This document shows positions 24,000 through 32,315 of a DNA stretch of 35,216 nt, piece after piece. The notes under the pieces are model-generated. The model was not told where the DNA came from. It searched no databases and saw only the letters and a program-made list of their open reading frames with translations. Within the stretch, counting starts at the first letter, position 1; each line of letters opens with the position of its first letter. Source of the stretch: Methanolacinia paynteri (GTDB taxonomy: Archaea; Halobacteriota; Methanomicrobia; Methanomicrobiales; Methanomicrobiaceae); contig NZ_AXDV01000013.1 in assembly GCF_000784355.1 (NCBI RefSeq), positions 1 through 35,216 on the forward strand. Direction: 5' to 3'. A program made the position numbers and the translations under genes.

Positions 24000-25460
24000 A
24001 TGAATCGCCTTGCGCAATTCTCTATAATTGCTGACGATCTCGGGAATGTTTTCCGGTTTATATCCATCGGGACATGTATCCCTATCATCGTTGCGCTGAT
24101 TTACGGGGAATGGAATATGATTATTCCTATGGCAATGGTGCCGTTGATCCTTTTCCTGCTCGGCACTCTCATGCTTCAGTTCCCGGAAAACAAGCGTGAG
24201 GCAAAACTCAGTCAGGCCCTATTCTCAGTAGCTCTCATATGGATTGTATGTGCTCTTGTGGGTGCCGTTCCGTTCACTTTGGGTCTTGGGATGCCGTACC
24301 TGGATGCAGTCTTTGAGGCGATGTCGGGCTGGACGGATACCGGCCTTACGATGATTTCGGATGTTGATGCAGTCCCTTATACGCTCCTTTTCTGGCGCTC
24401 CCTTATGCAGTGGCTTGGAGGTCTGGGTATCGTAGCATTTACCATAGTAATGCTTTCGAGGACAGGGATGAATCCTTCGAGATTCTACCGCTCGGAGGGC
24501 CGTTCAGAGGCCTTCATGCCGAGCATAGTCGAGCAGGGTCTCAACATGTGGAAGATCTACCTGATCCTCACCTTTGTATCTGTTCTCCTGATCTTGATCT
24601 CGGGAGTTCCGATCTGGGATGCTGTGAATATTGCAATGGTCGCGATTGCAACAGGGGGATTTTCCGTTCATACTGCAGGGATACCATACTACAACAACCC
24701 GCTCCTGGAGATGCTGATAATTCCGGTGATGATAGCCGGTGCTCTTCCGTTCAAGATTTACTACCTCTCGTATTATAAGAGGAAGCTGAGTTTTTATCAC
24801 GATGAACAGCCGTGGATACTGTTCTTCCTGATTATTTTGGGATTTATTGTGATAACATCGGATTTGATCATGTTTAACGGCCTTGAGAGTATCGATGCAG
24901 TCCGGCAGGGTATATTCATGGCGGTGGCGGGAGTCACAAGTACAGGTTTTCAGGTTTCTTCTCCTGATACATGGGCCCCTGTTTCAGTTCTTTTCCTGGT
25001 TTTCCTCCTGTTTATCGGCGGCTCATCAGGAAGTACGGCCGGCGGTATAAAATTATCAAGGGTTGCTCTTGCATACAGGGGTATCGTATGGTGGTTTAAG
25101 AGGATATTCGTAAGCGGCAAGGCTGTGGTACCGTTCAGGTACAGCGGCAGGATCGTCCCGAAAGCCGAAGCTGAGGCGGAAGTCTCCCGCAATATGCTGA
25201 TAATACTACTTTATTTTATAGTGGTCTTCTTTTCGGCTATAATCATCATGCATTTCGAATCCCCCATGGTCGACACGAGCAACGTAATATTCGAGATCGT
25301 CTCTGCGACGTGTAACAACGGTATAAGCACCGGTTTTGTCAACAGTGATCTGACGCCTTTCAGCAAGGTTGTCTTCATCTTCGTGATGTGGATTGGCAGG
25401 CTTGAGGTTCTGCCGGTGATCGTATTCTTCATGGGCCTGATAAGGGGCTTTGAGAAGTGA
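24000..25460 (+). CDS. trkH: TrkH-family potassium transporter
   Basis: Membrane subunit of the Trk/Ktr K+ uptake system. The 486 residues have eight or more spans in four repeats, each with a pore loop: MSGWTDTGLTM (about 109-119), AIATGGFSVHT (about 216-226), GVTSTGFQVSS (about 312-322) and ATCNNGISTGF (about 435-445), where the conserved glycines form the selectivity filter. No trkA gating gene lies beside it, so the cytosolic partner is elsewhere. The ATG at 24000 is preceded by AGGT at 23990-23993. This lies within ATACC (23983-23987) TTA GGTAT (23991-23995), a perfect inverted repeat that could cover the binding site. A T tract follows the stop. Confidence 0.93.
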   Translation: MNRLAQFSIIADDLGNVFRFISIGTCIPIIVALIYGEWNMIIPMAMVPLILFLLGTLMLQFPENKREAKLSQALFSVALIWIVCALVGAVPFTLGLGMPYLDAVFEAMSGWTDTGLTMISDVDAVPYTLLFWRSLMQWLGGLGIVAFTIVMLSRTGMNPSRFYRSEGRSEAFMPSIVEQGLNMWKIYLILTFVSVLLILISGVPIWDAVNIAMVAIATGGFSVHTAGIPYYNNPLLEMLIIPVMIAGALPFKIYYLSYYKRKLSFYHDEQPWILFFLIILGFIVITSDLIMFNGLESIDAVRQGIFMAVAGVTSTGFQVSSPDTWAPVSVLFLVFLLFIGGSSGSTAGGIKLSRVALAYRGIVWWFKRIFVSGKAVVPFRYSGRIVPKAEAEAEVSRNMLIILLYFIVVFFSAIIIMHFESPMVDTSNVIFEIVSATCNNGISTGFVNSDLTPFSKVVFIFVMWIGRLEVLPVIVFFMGLIRGFEK

Positions 25461-25467
25461 TTTTTTT
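25461..25467 (+). terminator. T-rich terminator after trkH
   Basis: Seven consecutive T residues start immediately after the stop codon at 25458-25460. It stands before the inverted repeat copy. Confidence 0.55.
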
Positions 25468-25494
25468 GTGATTTGATTGGGCATAAGCTCATTC

Positions 25495-25862
25495 ATTGAA
25501 ATTACTGAGGTTTCTAAAGGGCGTAAGCCCCTTCGGGGCAGCCCGATGCGAGAGTCTCGCTCCGCAGGCTCCGCGAACTTTCGCAATGGTGATAACCCGG
25601 CCTGGACGCTACCCGCACGGGTAGCCTCAGCCGGGGAGAATGATAATCTGGGATTGAATTGAACTTCTTTATTTCTAAAAGGCGAAGCGCTCTCGGTTAC
25701 CTCGACTAAGTGATTTACTTTTTTGGATCTGACCCGGTTTTAATGAATTGACTGAGTGTGTTTATCTGGAGCATGAGGGGATGCTTGTCCATCCCCGAGT
25801 GCGACTTATCGCGATCAGGGGGAGGGTAACAGGGAGGGAGACCTGTTCCCCCTCCCTTGAAA
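25495..25862 (-). repeat. Structured non-coding repeat, copy 2 (inverted)
   Basis: This 476-base gene-free gap contains an inverted version of copy 1. Read on the minus strand, it carries the A module (7-bp dyad at about 25832-25856), the GCGA/TCGC stem, the GACAAG-loop hairpin (25771-25802, partly decayed on one arm), the nested CCCGGC/GCCGGG stem at 25596-25601 and 25630-25635 with GCTACCCG/CGGGTAGC inside (25608-25615 and 25618-25625), and the GGGC/GCCC stem at 25519-25544. The spacer between the hairpin groups differs widely from copy 1, while the hairpins persist. Together with copy 1 it flanks 25 kb as inverted repeats. Remaining bases up to 25936 are A/T-rich without a gene. Confidence 0.78.
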
Positions 25863-25936
25863 AGTGCGAATAGAAAGAAATTGGAAATTATTGCAAATTA
25901 AAATTTAAAATCAGAAAAAGTAAAAAACAAAAAAAA

Positions 25937-26386
25937 TTATTCGTAGAGGAATTTCTCGTCGATTCTCTCGTATCCTGAGATCTCCTCAGGTTTGAAGTGA
26001 ATCGCGATCTCTCTCTCTGCGGTTTCGTTGGAGTCGGAGCCGTGAATTACGTTCATTCCGATCTCAAGAGCATAGTCCCCGCGGATTGTACCGGGTGCGG
26101 CTTCTGCCGGGTTTGTCGCACCGATCATCTGCCTTGTAATCGAGACTACGTTCTTTCCTTCCCATACCATGAGGAAGCACGGTCCGCTTGTTATGTATGA
26201 TTTGAGTCCCGGGAAGAACGGTTTGTTTACATGTTCCGCGTAGTGCTCCATGACACGTTCTTCAGGAAGTTTTTCGAACTTTGCCGCGACCATCTTGAGA
26301 CCTTTGTTCTCGAGACGGGCGACGATCTCACCAATAAGTCCTCTCTGGACACCGTCGGGCTTTACCATAAGGAAGGTGCGATCCAT
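25937..26386 (-). CDS. ndk: Nucleoside diphosphate kinase
   Basis: Transfers the gamma phosphate between nucleoside triphosphates and diphosphates, keeping NTP pools balanced. The 149 residues contain all markers: [13 protein letters not shown] near 8-20, and the phosphohistidine His115 in NVIHGSDS. Last gene of the L7Ae-S28e-L24e-Ndk operon; its ATG at 26386 lies six bases after the L24e stop. Archaeal ndk is often followed by infB (initiation factor IF2), but here the operon ends at repeat copy 2 and no infB lies within the window. Confidence 0.97.
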   Translation of the reverse strand: MDRTFLMVKPDGVQRGLIGEIVARLENKGLKMVAAKFEKLPEERVMEHYAEHVNKPFFPGLKSYITSGPCFLMVWEGKNVVSITRQMIGATNPAEAAPGTIRGDYALEIGMNVIHGSDSNETAEREIAIHFKPEEISGYERIDEKFLYE

Positions 26387-26392
26387 TACAGA

Positions 26393-26584
26393 TCACTCCT
26401 TTCCGAGAGCCTTGCGTCCTGCTTCCGTCCACTCTACGCGGCGCGGGACCCTGCCGAGGCGGTAGTTGTTCTGGCACTTCTGGCTGCAGAAATAGAAGAT
26501 TGTGCCGTCCTTCCTGACGTACATCTTTCCTGTTCCAGGCTCGATCTTCTCCCCGCAGAATGTGCAGGTATATGTGTCCACCAT
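26393..26584 (-). CDS. rpl24e: Ribosomal protein eL24
   Basis: A 63-residue large-subunit protein with a zinc site: [11 protein letters not shown] near the start (Cys6, Cys9) and [10 protein letters not shown] (Cys33, Cys37). The length and the [17 protein letters not shown] pattern are typical of archaeal L24e. It follows S28e by two bases and precedes ndk by six, a standard archaeal order. Confidence 0.95.
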   Translation of the reverse strand: MVDTYTCTFCGEKIEPGTGKMYVRKDGTIFYFCSQKCQNNYRLGRVPRRVEWTEAGRKALGKE

Positions 26585-26586
26585 TT

Positions 26587-26793
26587 TTAGCGCCTCGAGA
26601 GTTTCTTGGCTTCACGCTCTGTTTCAAGGAGCATGAGCACGTCACCTTCGCGGATAGGTCCTACGGTGTTCCTTGTAATAATTCTTCCCTTGTTGGAGCC
26701 ATCGAGGATTCGGCACTTGACCTGCTGGGCCTCCCCATGCATGCCCGTTGATCCTATTACCTCAATAACTTCCGCAGGCGTTGCATCTGCCAT
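26587..26793 (-). CDS. rps28e: Ribosomal protein eS28
   Basis: A 68-residue OB-fold protein of the small subunit, near the platform. It is marked by the [19 protein letters not shown] segment (residues 13-31), then [20 protein letters not shown] and a basic tail. Length and order (after L7Ae, before L24e) match other archaea. The start is ATG 26793, eleven bases after the L7Ae stop. Confidence 0.95.
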   Translation of the reverse strand: MADATPAEVIEVIGSTGMHGEAQQVKCRILDGSNKGRIITRNTVGPIREGDVLMLLETEREAKKLSRR

Positions 26794-26804
26794 CGGTATT
26801 CACC

Positions 26805-27173
26805 TCACTGCCTGAGTTCGGAGATCTGTCCGACAACTTCGTCAAGGAGTTCTTTTGCCTTTCCGGGTTTGACGATCGCGGCTGCTGCCGATCCCACGTC
26901 AAGACCGCTTGCTGCTCCGACATCGTTCTGCTGGTTGATAATGACATATGCACACTGCTTCTCGTCGCAGAGTGCTGGGATGTGCATTACAATCTCCTCG
27001 GGCTCGACGTCTCCGCCGATAAGGACGAGCTGGGCGACTCCTCTTTCAACAGCTTTTGTTACTTCGTTCGATCCTTTTTTGATCTTTCCGGTGTCCCTTG
27101 AAATCTCGAGAACTTCGAGAGCTTTGTTCTGGATCTCATCTGGAACTTCAAATTTTACGTATACTTTTGACAT
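26805..27173 (-). CDS. rpl7ae: Ribosomal protein L7Ae (eL8)
   Basis: Kink-turn-binding protein found in the ribosome, in box C/D and H/ACA guide RNPs and in archaeal RNase P. The 122 residues begin [14 protein letters not shown] and carry the RNA-binding core [14 protein letters not shown] (about 33-46) with the VLIGGDVEP (50-58) and [13 protein letters not shown] (75-87) loops. ATG 27173 has a strong GAGGTG site (27178-27183) on the minus strand. It heads the S28e-L24e-Ndk operon. Its leader contains a kink-turn-like structure, discussed separately, that may be its own target. Confidence 0.96.
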   Translation of the reverse strand: MSKVYVKFEVPDEIQNKALEVLEISRDTGKIKKGSNEVTKAVERGVAQLVLIGGDVEPEEIVMHIPALCDEKQCAYVIINQQNDVGAASGLDVGSAAAAIVKPGKAKELLDEVVGQISELRQ

Positions 27174-27177
27174 AACT

Positions 27178-27253
27178 CACCTCATTCAGGAGCAAGAACC
27201 GGAACAGGCGAAATGACCTTTCCGGAATATGTGTTGAGTTACTCCTTCATCAC
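27178..27253 (-). promoter_or_regulatory. Kink-turn-like leader, candidate L7Ae autoregulatory site
   Basis: On the minus strand, a box C-like GTGATGA (27253-27247) is followed by AGGAG (27246-27242). Further on, CTCCT (27192-27188) is followed by GA, giving a box D-like CTGA (27189-27186). The perfect five-pair AGGAG/CTCCT stem flanked by GA on both strands is the tandem G-A layout of a box C/D kink-turn. Inside, a strong hairpin pairs CCGGAA with TTCCGG and AGG with CCT. The binding site GAGGTG (27183-27178) lies directly after box D. The canonical outer stem is weak (two pairs). Confidence 0.6.
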
Positions 27254-27273
27254 TCATCAGTTTACGATGTAGC

Positions 27274-27284
27274 TATATTATTTA
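27274..27284 (-). promoter_or_regulatory. TATA-like box of the L7Ae operon
   Basis: On the minus strand AAATAATATA lies about 25 bases before the kink-turn, so transcription probably starts close to box C (about 27250-27256). This is based on spacing alone. Confidence 0.45.
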
Positions 27285-27387
27285 GTCATGTGGATGGATA
27301 AAGGTTTTCGAATTTTGATTTTTCGTCCGGCAGCCGGACCAGTGGGATAAGAAAAAAAAGGGCAGAAAATTTTGTTCACGCTTGTTT

Positions 27388-29418
27388 TTATGGAATGCTG
27401 TAGATCGTAACATTTTCATTTTGATAATAAATGCTCAGATTTTCTACCGGCAGGTTCACATCGTATGCCTCGTTCTCTGAATCCCCGACATAGATGTGAG
27501 TAATATTGTATTTCTCAGTTAAACTGTCAAAATCATCAGGATTTTCATATATCAGCCTGACGTCCTGCATCCTGTACCCTACATCTGAGTCGTATCCCCT
27601 CCACATCTGTTCATGGAAGGGCTGTCCGATAACCGCAGGTATTCCTGTCATCGACGAGACTCTGGAATAGTATGTATAATCTCCTCCCTCCGCCTCAAGT
27701 ATTACAGCCGAATCAAGATCCTCCGTATTCTCTCTGATGTATGATATTGCATCGTAATCATACGGATGGGAGTTTTCCAGCCATGCCATCCCGTCAAGTG
27801 TCTTTCCCCCGTAGCCGTAGTTGAGGTCCGGGAGCATGACGGGAATCGAGAAAGCTATCAGCAATGCAACAAGGAGTGTGATATTTCTTTTTTTCAGTTT
27901 TTCAGGATCCGCCTGTTCATTCGGTTTTTCTGTTTTCGTTCTGCCCGAAAGCCATTTCCCGACAAATACTGCTCCTCCAGTTCCCATCAGGAACCAGGCT
28001 ACAAGAGAGAACTTGAAAACCGTATTCATCCGGTAGTAGACATCTCCCATATTGTCGATGAGATAGATTGTCTCTGTCAGCATTAATATCAGGAGTCCGG
28101 CAGCAGAGAGAATCTCTTCCGGAAGGAGTGTCCTTCTTATAAGCAGGCAGACCGCCGGAAGGAGAACAAGTCCTGCACCTGTATATCCGGTCAGGATGAA
28201 CGGGATCAGTATCAGGAGGAGATACGGTCTCTTCCTGAGATCTTTGATGCATTCGGCATAAAAGACGAGAAGAAATATGCCGTATACCAGAAGGAACGGG
28301 AGCGGTTCAGTTGGAGTATGAACTAACCCGATTCCTTCAACACCTGCTGAATTAAGCATGAAATAATACGGGAGGTAGAAAAGAACCGCATATAGGGGCA
28401 TAATGAAGAAAAGCCTCCATGCACCTGATGTGCAATCTTCTTTTATGGATTTAATCCAGGTGAGTCCTGCAAATACGAGTGTCAGCGGAGCATATAGGAG
28501 GATGTCCCATGTATTTATCAGGGGCATCGTTCCGAGACTCAGTGCTCCTGCAAGAATCAGTTTCTTCCTGCCGGTCTCGCTTGTCTCATTCCATTTGACA
28601 TATGCATATACAAGGATGAATATCAGGAGTGCCTGGTTGAAAAACGATATCACATGCGCATGCGGATCTCCCCATAGCATTGAGAATAAGGGGTATTCCG
28701 TTATTGCATTCTCAATCGTCCTTGTGCTGTCCCACATGACGGAGTTAAGCCCCTGGAGGTTTAATGCATACCATATGAATGCGGGATTTACGAGGAAGAG
28801 GATTACAACGGGGAGCCACTGGTATTTCTTCAACAGAAGTTTGCCTGATGCGTAAAGGGCAATTCCGGTATTGGCAAATACAGTCGGAAGCACCAGGTTG
28901 AAGACGATCGTGGATTTTATTCCTGCTATGTACCCGAGCGCACCAATCATCCAGTGGCCCATATAGTAATACATGTTCAGGTCTCCGCCGGAAAACCACG
29001 GATCAACCGGGGGAACGACCGGATTGTTTATGATCGAAGCAAGGAACGCATGATCCATGAACTTCTCTGCATATGATATGGAGGGATTAAGGAATCTTAC
29101 CTCAAGCATGAATATGAAGAGGATTATAAAGAGAAGATCCCATTGCTTCCACTCGCCGAAATTTTCAGGCCGGTATTCCCCTGTTTTAAGATAGAACAGT
29201 GCCAGTATGATGAAAGGAACGAGCGAAATATAAATCGGGATTCCTGTAAGTCCGCAGTACCATGAGATTATTGCAAAAAAAAGCAGGGATATTGGATATG
29301 AAATCCCGTAGCCATAATCTCCGAAACCTCTCTTTATAGCAGGAAATATTGAGATCTGAATAAACTTCAGGATCAGCAGCCATATTATTACAGCTGTGAT
29401 CTGCTCGATTACGATCAG
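27388..29418 (-). CDS. DUF2298-like multi-span membrane protein (Chlor_Arch_YYY type), probable CTG start
   Basis: A 676-residue membrane protein with ten or more hydrophobic segments and an extracellular C-terminal domain (from about 530). The DPWFSGGDLNMYYYMGHW segment (about 139-156) with conserved Asp, Gly and Tyr marks the archaeal DUF2298/TIGR03662 family, thought to have a GT-C glycosyltransferase-like fold. The open frame extends to 29430 without any ATG, GTG or TTG, yet it encodes convincing membrane helices upstream of Met at 29109. The likeliest start is CTG at 29418-29416, five bases after GGGGGAG (29430-29424), overlapping the upstream TGA as CTGA. This parallels the ATGA overlaps elsewhere. 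Starting at Met 29109 would lose about 103 residues. It is the last gene of a four-gene operon. Confidence 0.75.
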   Translation of the reverse strand: MIVIEQITAVIIWLLILKFIQISIFPAIKRGFGDYGYGISYPISLLFFAIISWYCGLTGIPIYISLVPFIILALFYLKTGEYRPENFGEWKQWDLLFIILFIFMLEVRFLNPSISYAEKFMDHAFLASIINNPVVPPVDPWFSGGDLNMYYYMGHWMIGALGYIAGIKSTIVFNLVLPTVFANTGIALYASGKLLLKKYQWLPVVILFLVNPAFIWYALNLQGLNSVMWDSTRTIENAITEYPLFSMLWGDPHAHVISFFNQALLIFILVYAYVKWNETSETGRKKLILAGALSLGTMPLINTWDILLYAPLTLVFAGLTWIKSIKEDCTSGAWRLFFIMPLYAVLFYLPYYFMLNSAGVEGIGLVHTPTEPLPFLLVYGIFLLVFYAECIKDLRKRPYLLLILIPFILTGYTGAGLVLLPAVCLLIRRTLLPEEILSAAGLLILMLTETIYLIDNMGDVYYRMNTVFKFSLVAWFLMGTGGAVFVGKWLSGRTKTEKPNEQADPEKLKKRNITLLVALLIAFSIPVMLPDLNYGYGGKTLDGMAWLENSHPYDYDAISYIRENTEDLDSAVILEAEGGDYTYYSRVSSMTGIPAVIGQPFHEQMWRGYDSDVGYRMQDVRLIYENPDDFDSLTEKYNITHIYVGDSENEAYDVNLPVENLSIYYQNENVTIYSIP

Positions 29419-30380
29419 ATAATCTCCCCCTTATCAAGTCCTCTTGAAAAGGCCTTCTTCATCAGTTCGACCGCCCAGTCCCCGAACATATACAGGGAAA
29501 TGACCCCGCCTACAAGGGTTACCAGATTTTTCACGAGATGATCGATGATTGCGATCAAAACAGCAGTGACAGGTTCCACTCCGCCAAGCTGGAGAGTAAT
29601 CGCTACCGCAGCCTCGTATGTTCCCATACCCCCGGGGGTGATTGGGACGGCCTTGACGAGGTTTCCGATAACTATTGCAAGAATTACAATTAAAATTGGT
29701 ATCTGCTGCTGGAACATAAGTGCGATAATCCAGCAGATTATGCTGTCCGTTAGCCAGATAACAACTGAAACTACCCCTAAAATCAGGAGTGCGGTAATTG
29801 TAAGAGATGCCTTTTTGACGTCGTCAAAAAGTTTCAGACCCATTGTTATGTATTTGTTCTTCGATTCGATCTTCCCGCAGATGACAAGGAATACGATAAA
29901 TCCTCCGCATGCAAGAAGGACTACCATCAGGACGGTTGAGAACCATTCGGGGACATTCAGAATAAAGGGTATTGTTACGACACCAAGAATGGCAACTGTT
30001 GCTATATCGAAGAATCTCTCGATAACAAGTGACGAAAGACCTTTGGAATAACTTGCGTTCACTTCGTGCTTCAGGATAAAGAGGCGGACGAGATCCCCGA
30101 GCCGTGCAGGAATGATCAGGTTGGCTGTCTGGGAGACATATATGCAGGCCGTGGACAGCATCAGGCTTACCTGGATCTCGAGTTTTTCAAGAATGTATTT
30201 GTATCTCCACCCCCGGATGAACCATGCACCGATGCAGATTGCTATTGCTACGATCAGATATGAGGGAATTGCGTTTTGTATGGCGGTCAGAAGATTATCC
30301 CATACACTGTACAGCATGTAGCCGATAATCGCCACTGCAATTAATGATGGAATCAGAATTGCACTAAGCCTTTTTAACAT
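29415..30380 (-). CDS. Flippase-like LPG-synthase TM protein (UPF0104/TIGR00374)
   Basis: A 321-residue membrane protein with about eight spans, of the lysylphosphatidylglycerol synthase transmembrane family (UPF0104, TIGR00374). Recognisable segments include NLIIPARLGDLVRLFILKHEV (about 91-111), the conserved LPARLGE-type motif after the third span, and VPITPGGMGTYEAAVAI (about 248-264). Members without the cytosolic synthase domain are suspected lipid or glycolipid flippases. It starts at ATG 30380, overlapping the GT2 stop (17 bases), and its stop overlaps the CTG start of the DUF2298-like gene. Its neighbours suggest a role in moving or making a lipid-linked glycan. Confidence 0.88.
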   Translation of the reverse strand: MLKRLSAILIPSLIAVAIIGYMLYSVWDNLLTAIQNAIPSYLIVAIAICIGAWFIRGWRYKYILEKLEIQVSLMLSTACIYVSQTANLIIPARLGDLVRLFILKHEVNASYSKGLSSLVIERFFDIATVAILGVVTIPFILNVPEWFSTVLMVVLLACGGFIVFLVICGKIESKNKYITMGLKLFDDVKKASLTITALLILGVVSVVIWLTDSIICWIIALMFQQQIPILIVILAIVIGNLVKAVPITPGGMGTYEAAVAITLQLGGVEPVTAVLIAIIDHLVKNLVTLVGGVISLYMFGDWAVELMKKAFSRGLDKGEII

Positions 30381-31080
30381 TGATTCTCCACCAAAGCTTA
30401 AGAATACTGGTGCCCATAGAGAAGATGTCCTTGAACTTTACTGTCGTCTTGCTGCCGGTATTCCAGACTACCGGGAATTCGGCTACCTGGTATCCTGCTT
30501 TTTGTGCCCTGACAAGAATCTCTGTATCCCAGAACCAGTGGGTGGAGGATATGTCGGGCAGTATCTTCATCAATATCTCTTTGTTGAATCCTTTGAATCC
30601 GCACTGGTGATCGTGCAGTCTGCTCCCTAAAAAGAGTCTTACAAGGAAATTGTATCCTCTGCTTGCAATCTCACGGTCTGTGGATCTTTTTATATCGCTA
30701 CCGGGCATAAGCCTGGATCCGGTGGAAACAGCCGCCCCCTTTCTTATCTCATCTCTCAGTTGAGGGAGATATGCCATATCCGTGGCAAGATCGACATCAT
30801 AATAGCAGAGAATTTTTCCTTTTGAGTATTCAAAAGCCCGGTTCAGGGCCCTGCCCCTTCCAAGCCTCTCGTCGCTATGAAAGAGCCGAACACGCGAATC
30901 TTTCTTTTCCCACTCTTCGACAAGCTCCCTGCTTCCGTCCGTACTTCCGTCCTCTGCGACGATCAGTTCGAATGAATCTGTTATTTTTTCAAGAGTGCTG
31001 AGAGACTCAGGGATTGCTTTTTCAAGCGATATTTTGTCGTTGAAGACAGGTATTACGGCTGAAACTTCTACCTCACTCAT
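30364..31080 (-). CDS. Family 2 glycosyltransferase, dolichyl-phosphate sugar synthase-like
   Basis: A 238-residue GT-A glycosyltransferase. The nucleotide-binding EDGSTDGS is at 43-50, the metal-binding DVD-type motif YYDVD at 93-97, and the acceptor-side HDHQCGFKGFNKE near 155-170. The pattern and length match dolichyl-phosphate glucose/mannose synthases; no membrane anchor is attached. The donor sugar and polyprenol are inferred, not shown. ATG 31080 overlaps the upstream FAD gene (ATGA). Coupling to a flippase-like and a GT-C-like membrane protein makes a polyprenyl-phosphate sugar donor a sensible product. Confidence 0.9.
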   Translation of the reverse strand: MSEVEVSAVIPVFNDKISLEKAIPESLSTLEKITDSFELIVAEDGSTDGSRELVEEWEKKDSRVRLFHSDERLGRGRALNRAFEYSKGKILCYYDVDLATDMAYLPQLRDEIRKGAAVSTGSRLMPGSDIKRSTDREIASRGYNFLVRLFLGSRLHDHQCGFKGFNKEILMKILPDISSTHWFWDTEILVRAQKAGYQVAEFPVVWNTGSKTTVKFKDIFSMGTSILKLWWRINVKKA

Positions 31081-32315
31081 CTGGAATAAGCCTCCGAGAT
31101 CATACCTGCAACTTTTTTTCCTGCGGCGATGGATCCCTCCATACTCCTTTCAGGATAGTTGGCTTCCGAGAACATGCCTGCGTAATAGATCCCGTCGATG
31201 CAATACCCGGGGATCTTTGACCTGTATCCTGTCATATAAACCGGGCCTGCGTCCTCTTCTATGAAAATCCTTTTCCAGAGAATTTCGTCGTCTTTTAAGG
31301 AAAATCTTGTTTTAAAGTCCGAAAGCATCTGTTCCTGAAGCCCTTTTTGGGGTTTGCCTGAGAAATAGGAGGCAAGATATACTATATGCTCATCGTATCT
31401 TTCGTAAGGGACGAAGTTTGTATGGCCTATTACCGCTCCGTAAGGGGCTTTGTCTTTCATGTTGACCCAGTATAGTCCGTTAAGGACATCTCTTTTCAGG
31501 CCCAGCGTCATACAGGCTGCTCCCTGGTAGATGAATTCCCCGATATTTGGACCGCCCAACTGGCAGAATTTTTTTGGGTTTATGGTGTTGATTACAAGAT
31601 CAAATTCTTTCCCGTTCACAAGCCATCCATTTTCGCTTTTTGTTATTGCTTCTGCAGGAGTATTTGTATGAATCTTACACCTGGAATCCAAAATCTCCTT
31701 TTCCAGCGACTTTAAAAGTGATTCAAATCCGTTTCTGAGGTATCCAAGTTTTTCGCCTCCGCTTTTCCTGTTGGATCTTATTGCGATCCTTGAGATCAGC
31801 CATGCGGCCGAAACTTTGTCGCTGTATTCACCCGATTTGCTCCTCAACAGGGGTTCAAAGAATGAATTATAGACCCCTTTTCCGCATTCTTTCTCTATAA
31901 AATCTTTTGCGGTTATGTCGTCGAGCTTTTCAATGTCGTATTTTCCTGCCCTGAGTGTAAGCGTCCCAAGCCTGAATTTTTCAAAAAATGTCATATATGG
32001 ATATCTGATAATCTCCGGAATTGTTGTCAGGGGCTCGTTTTTGCCGTTTACATGATACCCTGTGCTTCCCTTCAGCCATTCAATTTCTTCTTTGAGGCTG
32101 AGTTCTTCTATCAGGGAAATAAGCAGACTGTCACCCTCAAAAAAGTGGTGATAAAAATCCTCAACGTACCCTTTTTTTGTTTTTGAGGATGATAAACAGC
32201 CGCCGATCTTCTCTCTTTTCTCAAATATTTCGATATTATATTTATCTTTCAGGTAATATGCCGCTGAAAGGCCCGCAAGACCTGAACCGATGATGCAGAT
32301 ATTTATATTTTTCAA
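31077..32315 (-). CDS. FAD-dependent oxidoreductase of the amine oxidase/NAD(P)-binding family
   Basis: A 412-residue flavoprotein. The dinucleotide-binding GSGLAGLSAAYYLKDKYNIEIF is at about 10-31, followed by the EKREKIGGCLSS FAD-contact, and the C-terminal YYAGMFSEANYPERSMEGSIAAG closes the FAD site. The fold class includes protoporphyrinogen oxidase-like, phytoene desaturase-like and UDP-galactopyranose mutase-like enzymes. The substrate cannot be told from sequence. The start is TTG 32315; no upstream ribosome binding site is visible, so the message may be leaderless. It opens the operon with the GT2, flippase-like and DUF2298-like genes. A/T content in this operon is higher than in the ribosomal block. 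Confidence 0.85.
   Translation of the reverse strand: MKNINICIIGSGLAGLSAAYYLKDKYNIEIFEKREKIGGCLSSSKTKKGYVEDFYHHFFEGDSLLISLIEELSLKEEIEWLKGSTGYHVNGKNEPLTTIPEIIRYPYMTFFEKFRLGTLTLRAGKYDIEKLDDITAKDFIEKECGKGVYNSFFEPLLRSKSGEYSDKVSAAWLISRIAIRSNRKSGGEKLGYLRNGFESLLKSLEKEILDSRCKIHTNTPAEAITKSENGWLVNGKEFDLVINTINPKKFCQLGGPNIGEFIYQGAACMTLGLKRDVLNGLYWVNMKDKAPYGAVIGHTNFVPYERYDEHIVYLASYFSGKPQKGLQEQMLSDFKTRFSLKDDEILWKRIFIEEDAGPVYMTGYRSKIPGYCIDGIYYAGMFSEANYPERSMEGSIAAGKKVAGMISEAYSR

Noticed and set aside
27178..27253. A full box C/D guide RNA in the L7Ae leader
   Set aside because: Only one box C and one box D are clear; there is no good internal C'/D' pair or guide spacing, so a leader kink-turn is the better reading.
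29186..29437. Minus-strand frame of 83 codons upstream of the DUF2298-like gene
   Set aside because: It is in another frame than the convincing membrane-helix sequence; the real coding here belongs to the N-terminus of the DUF2298-like protein.
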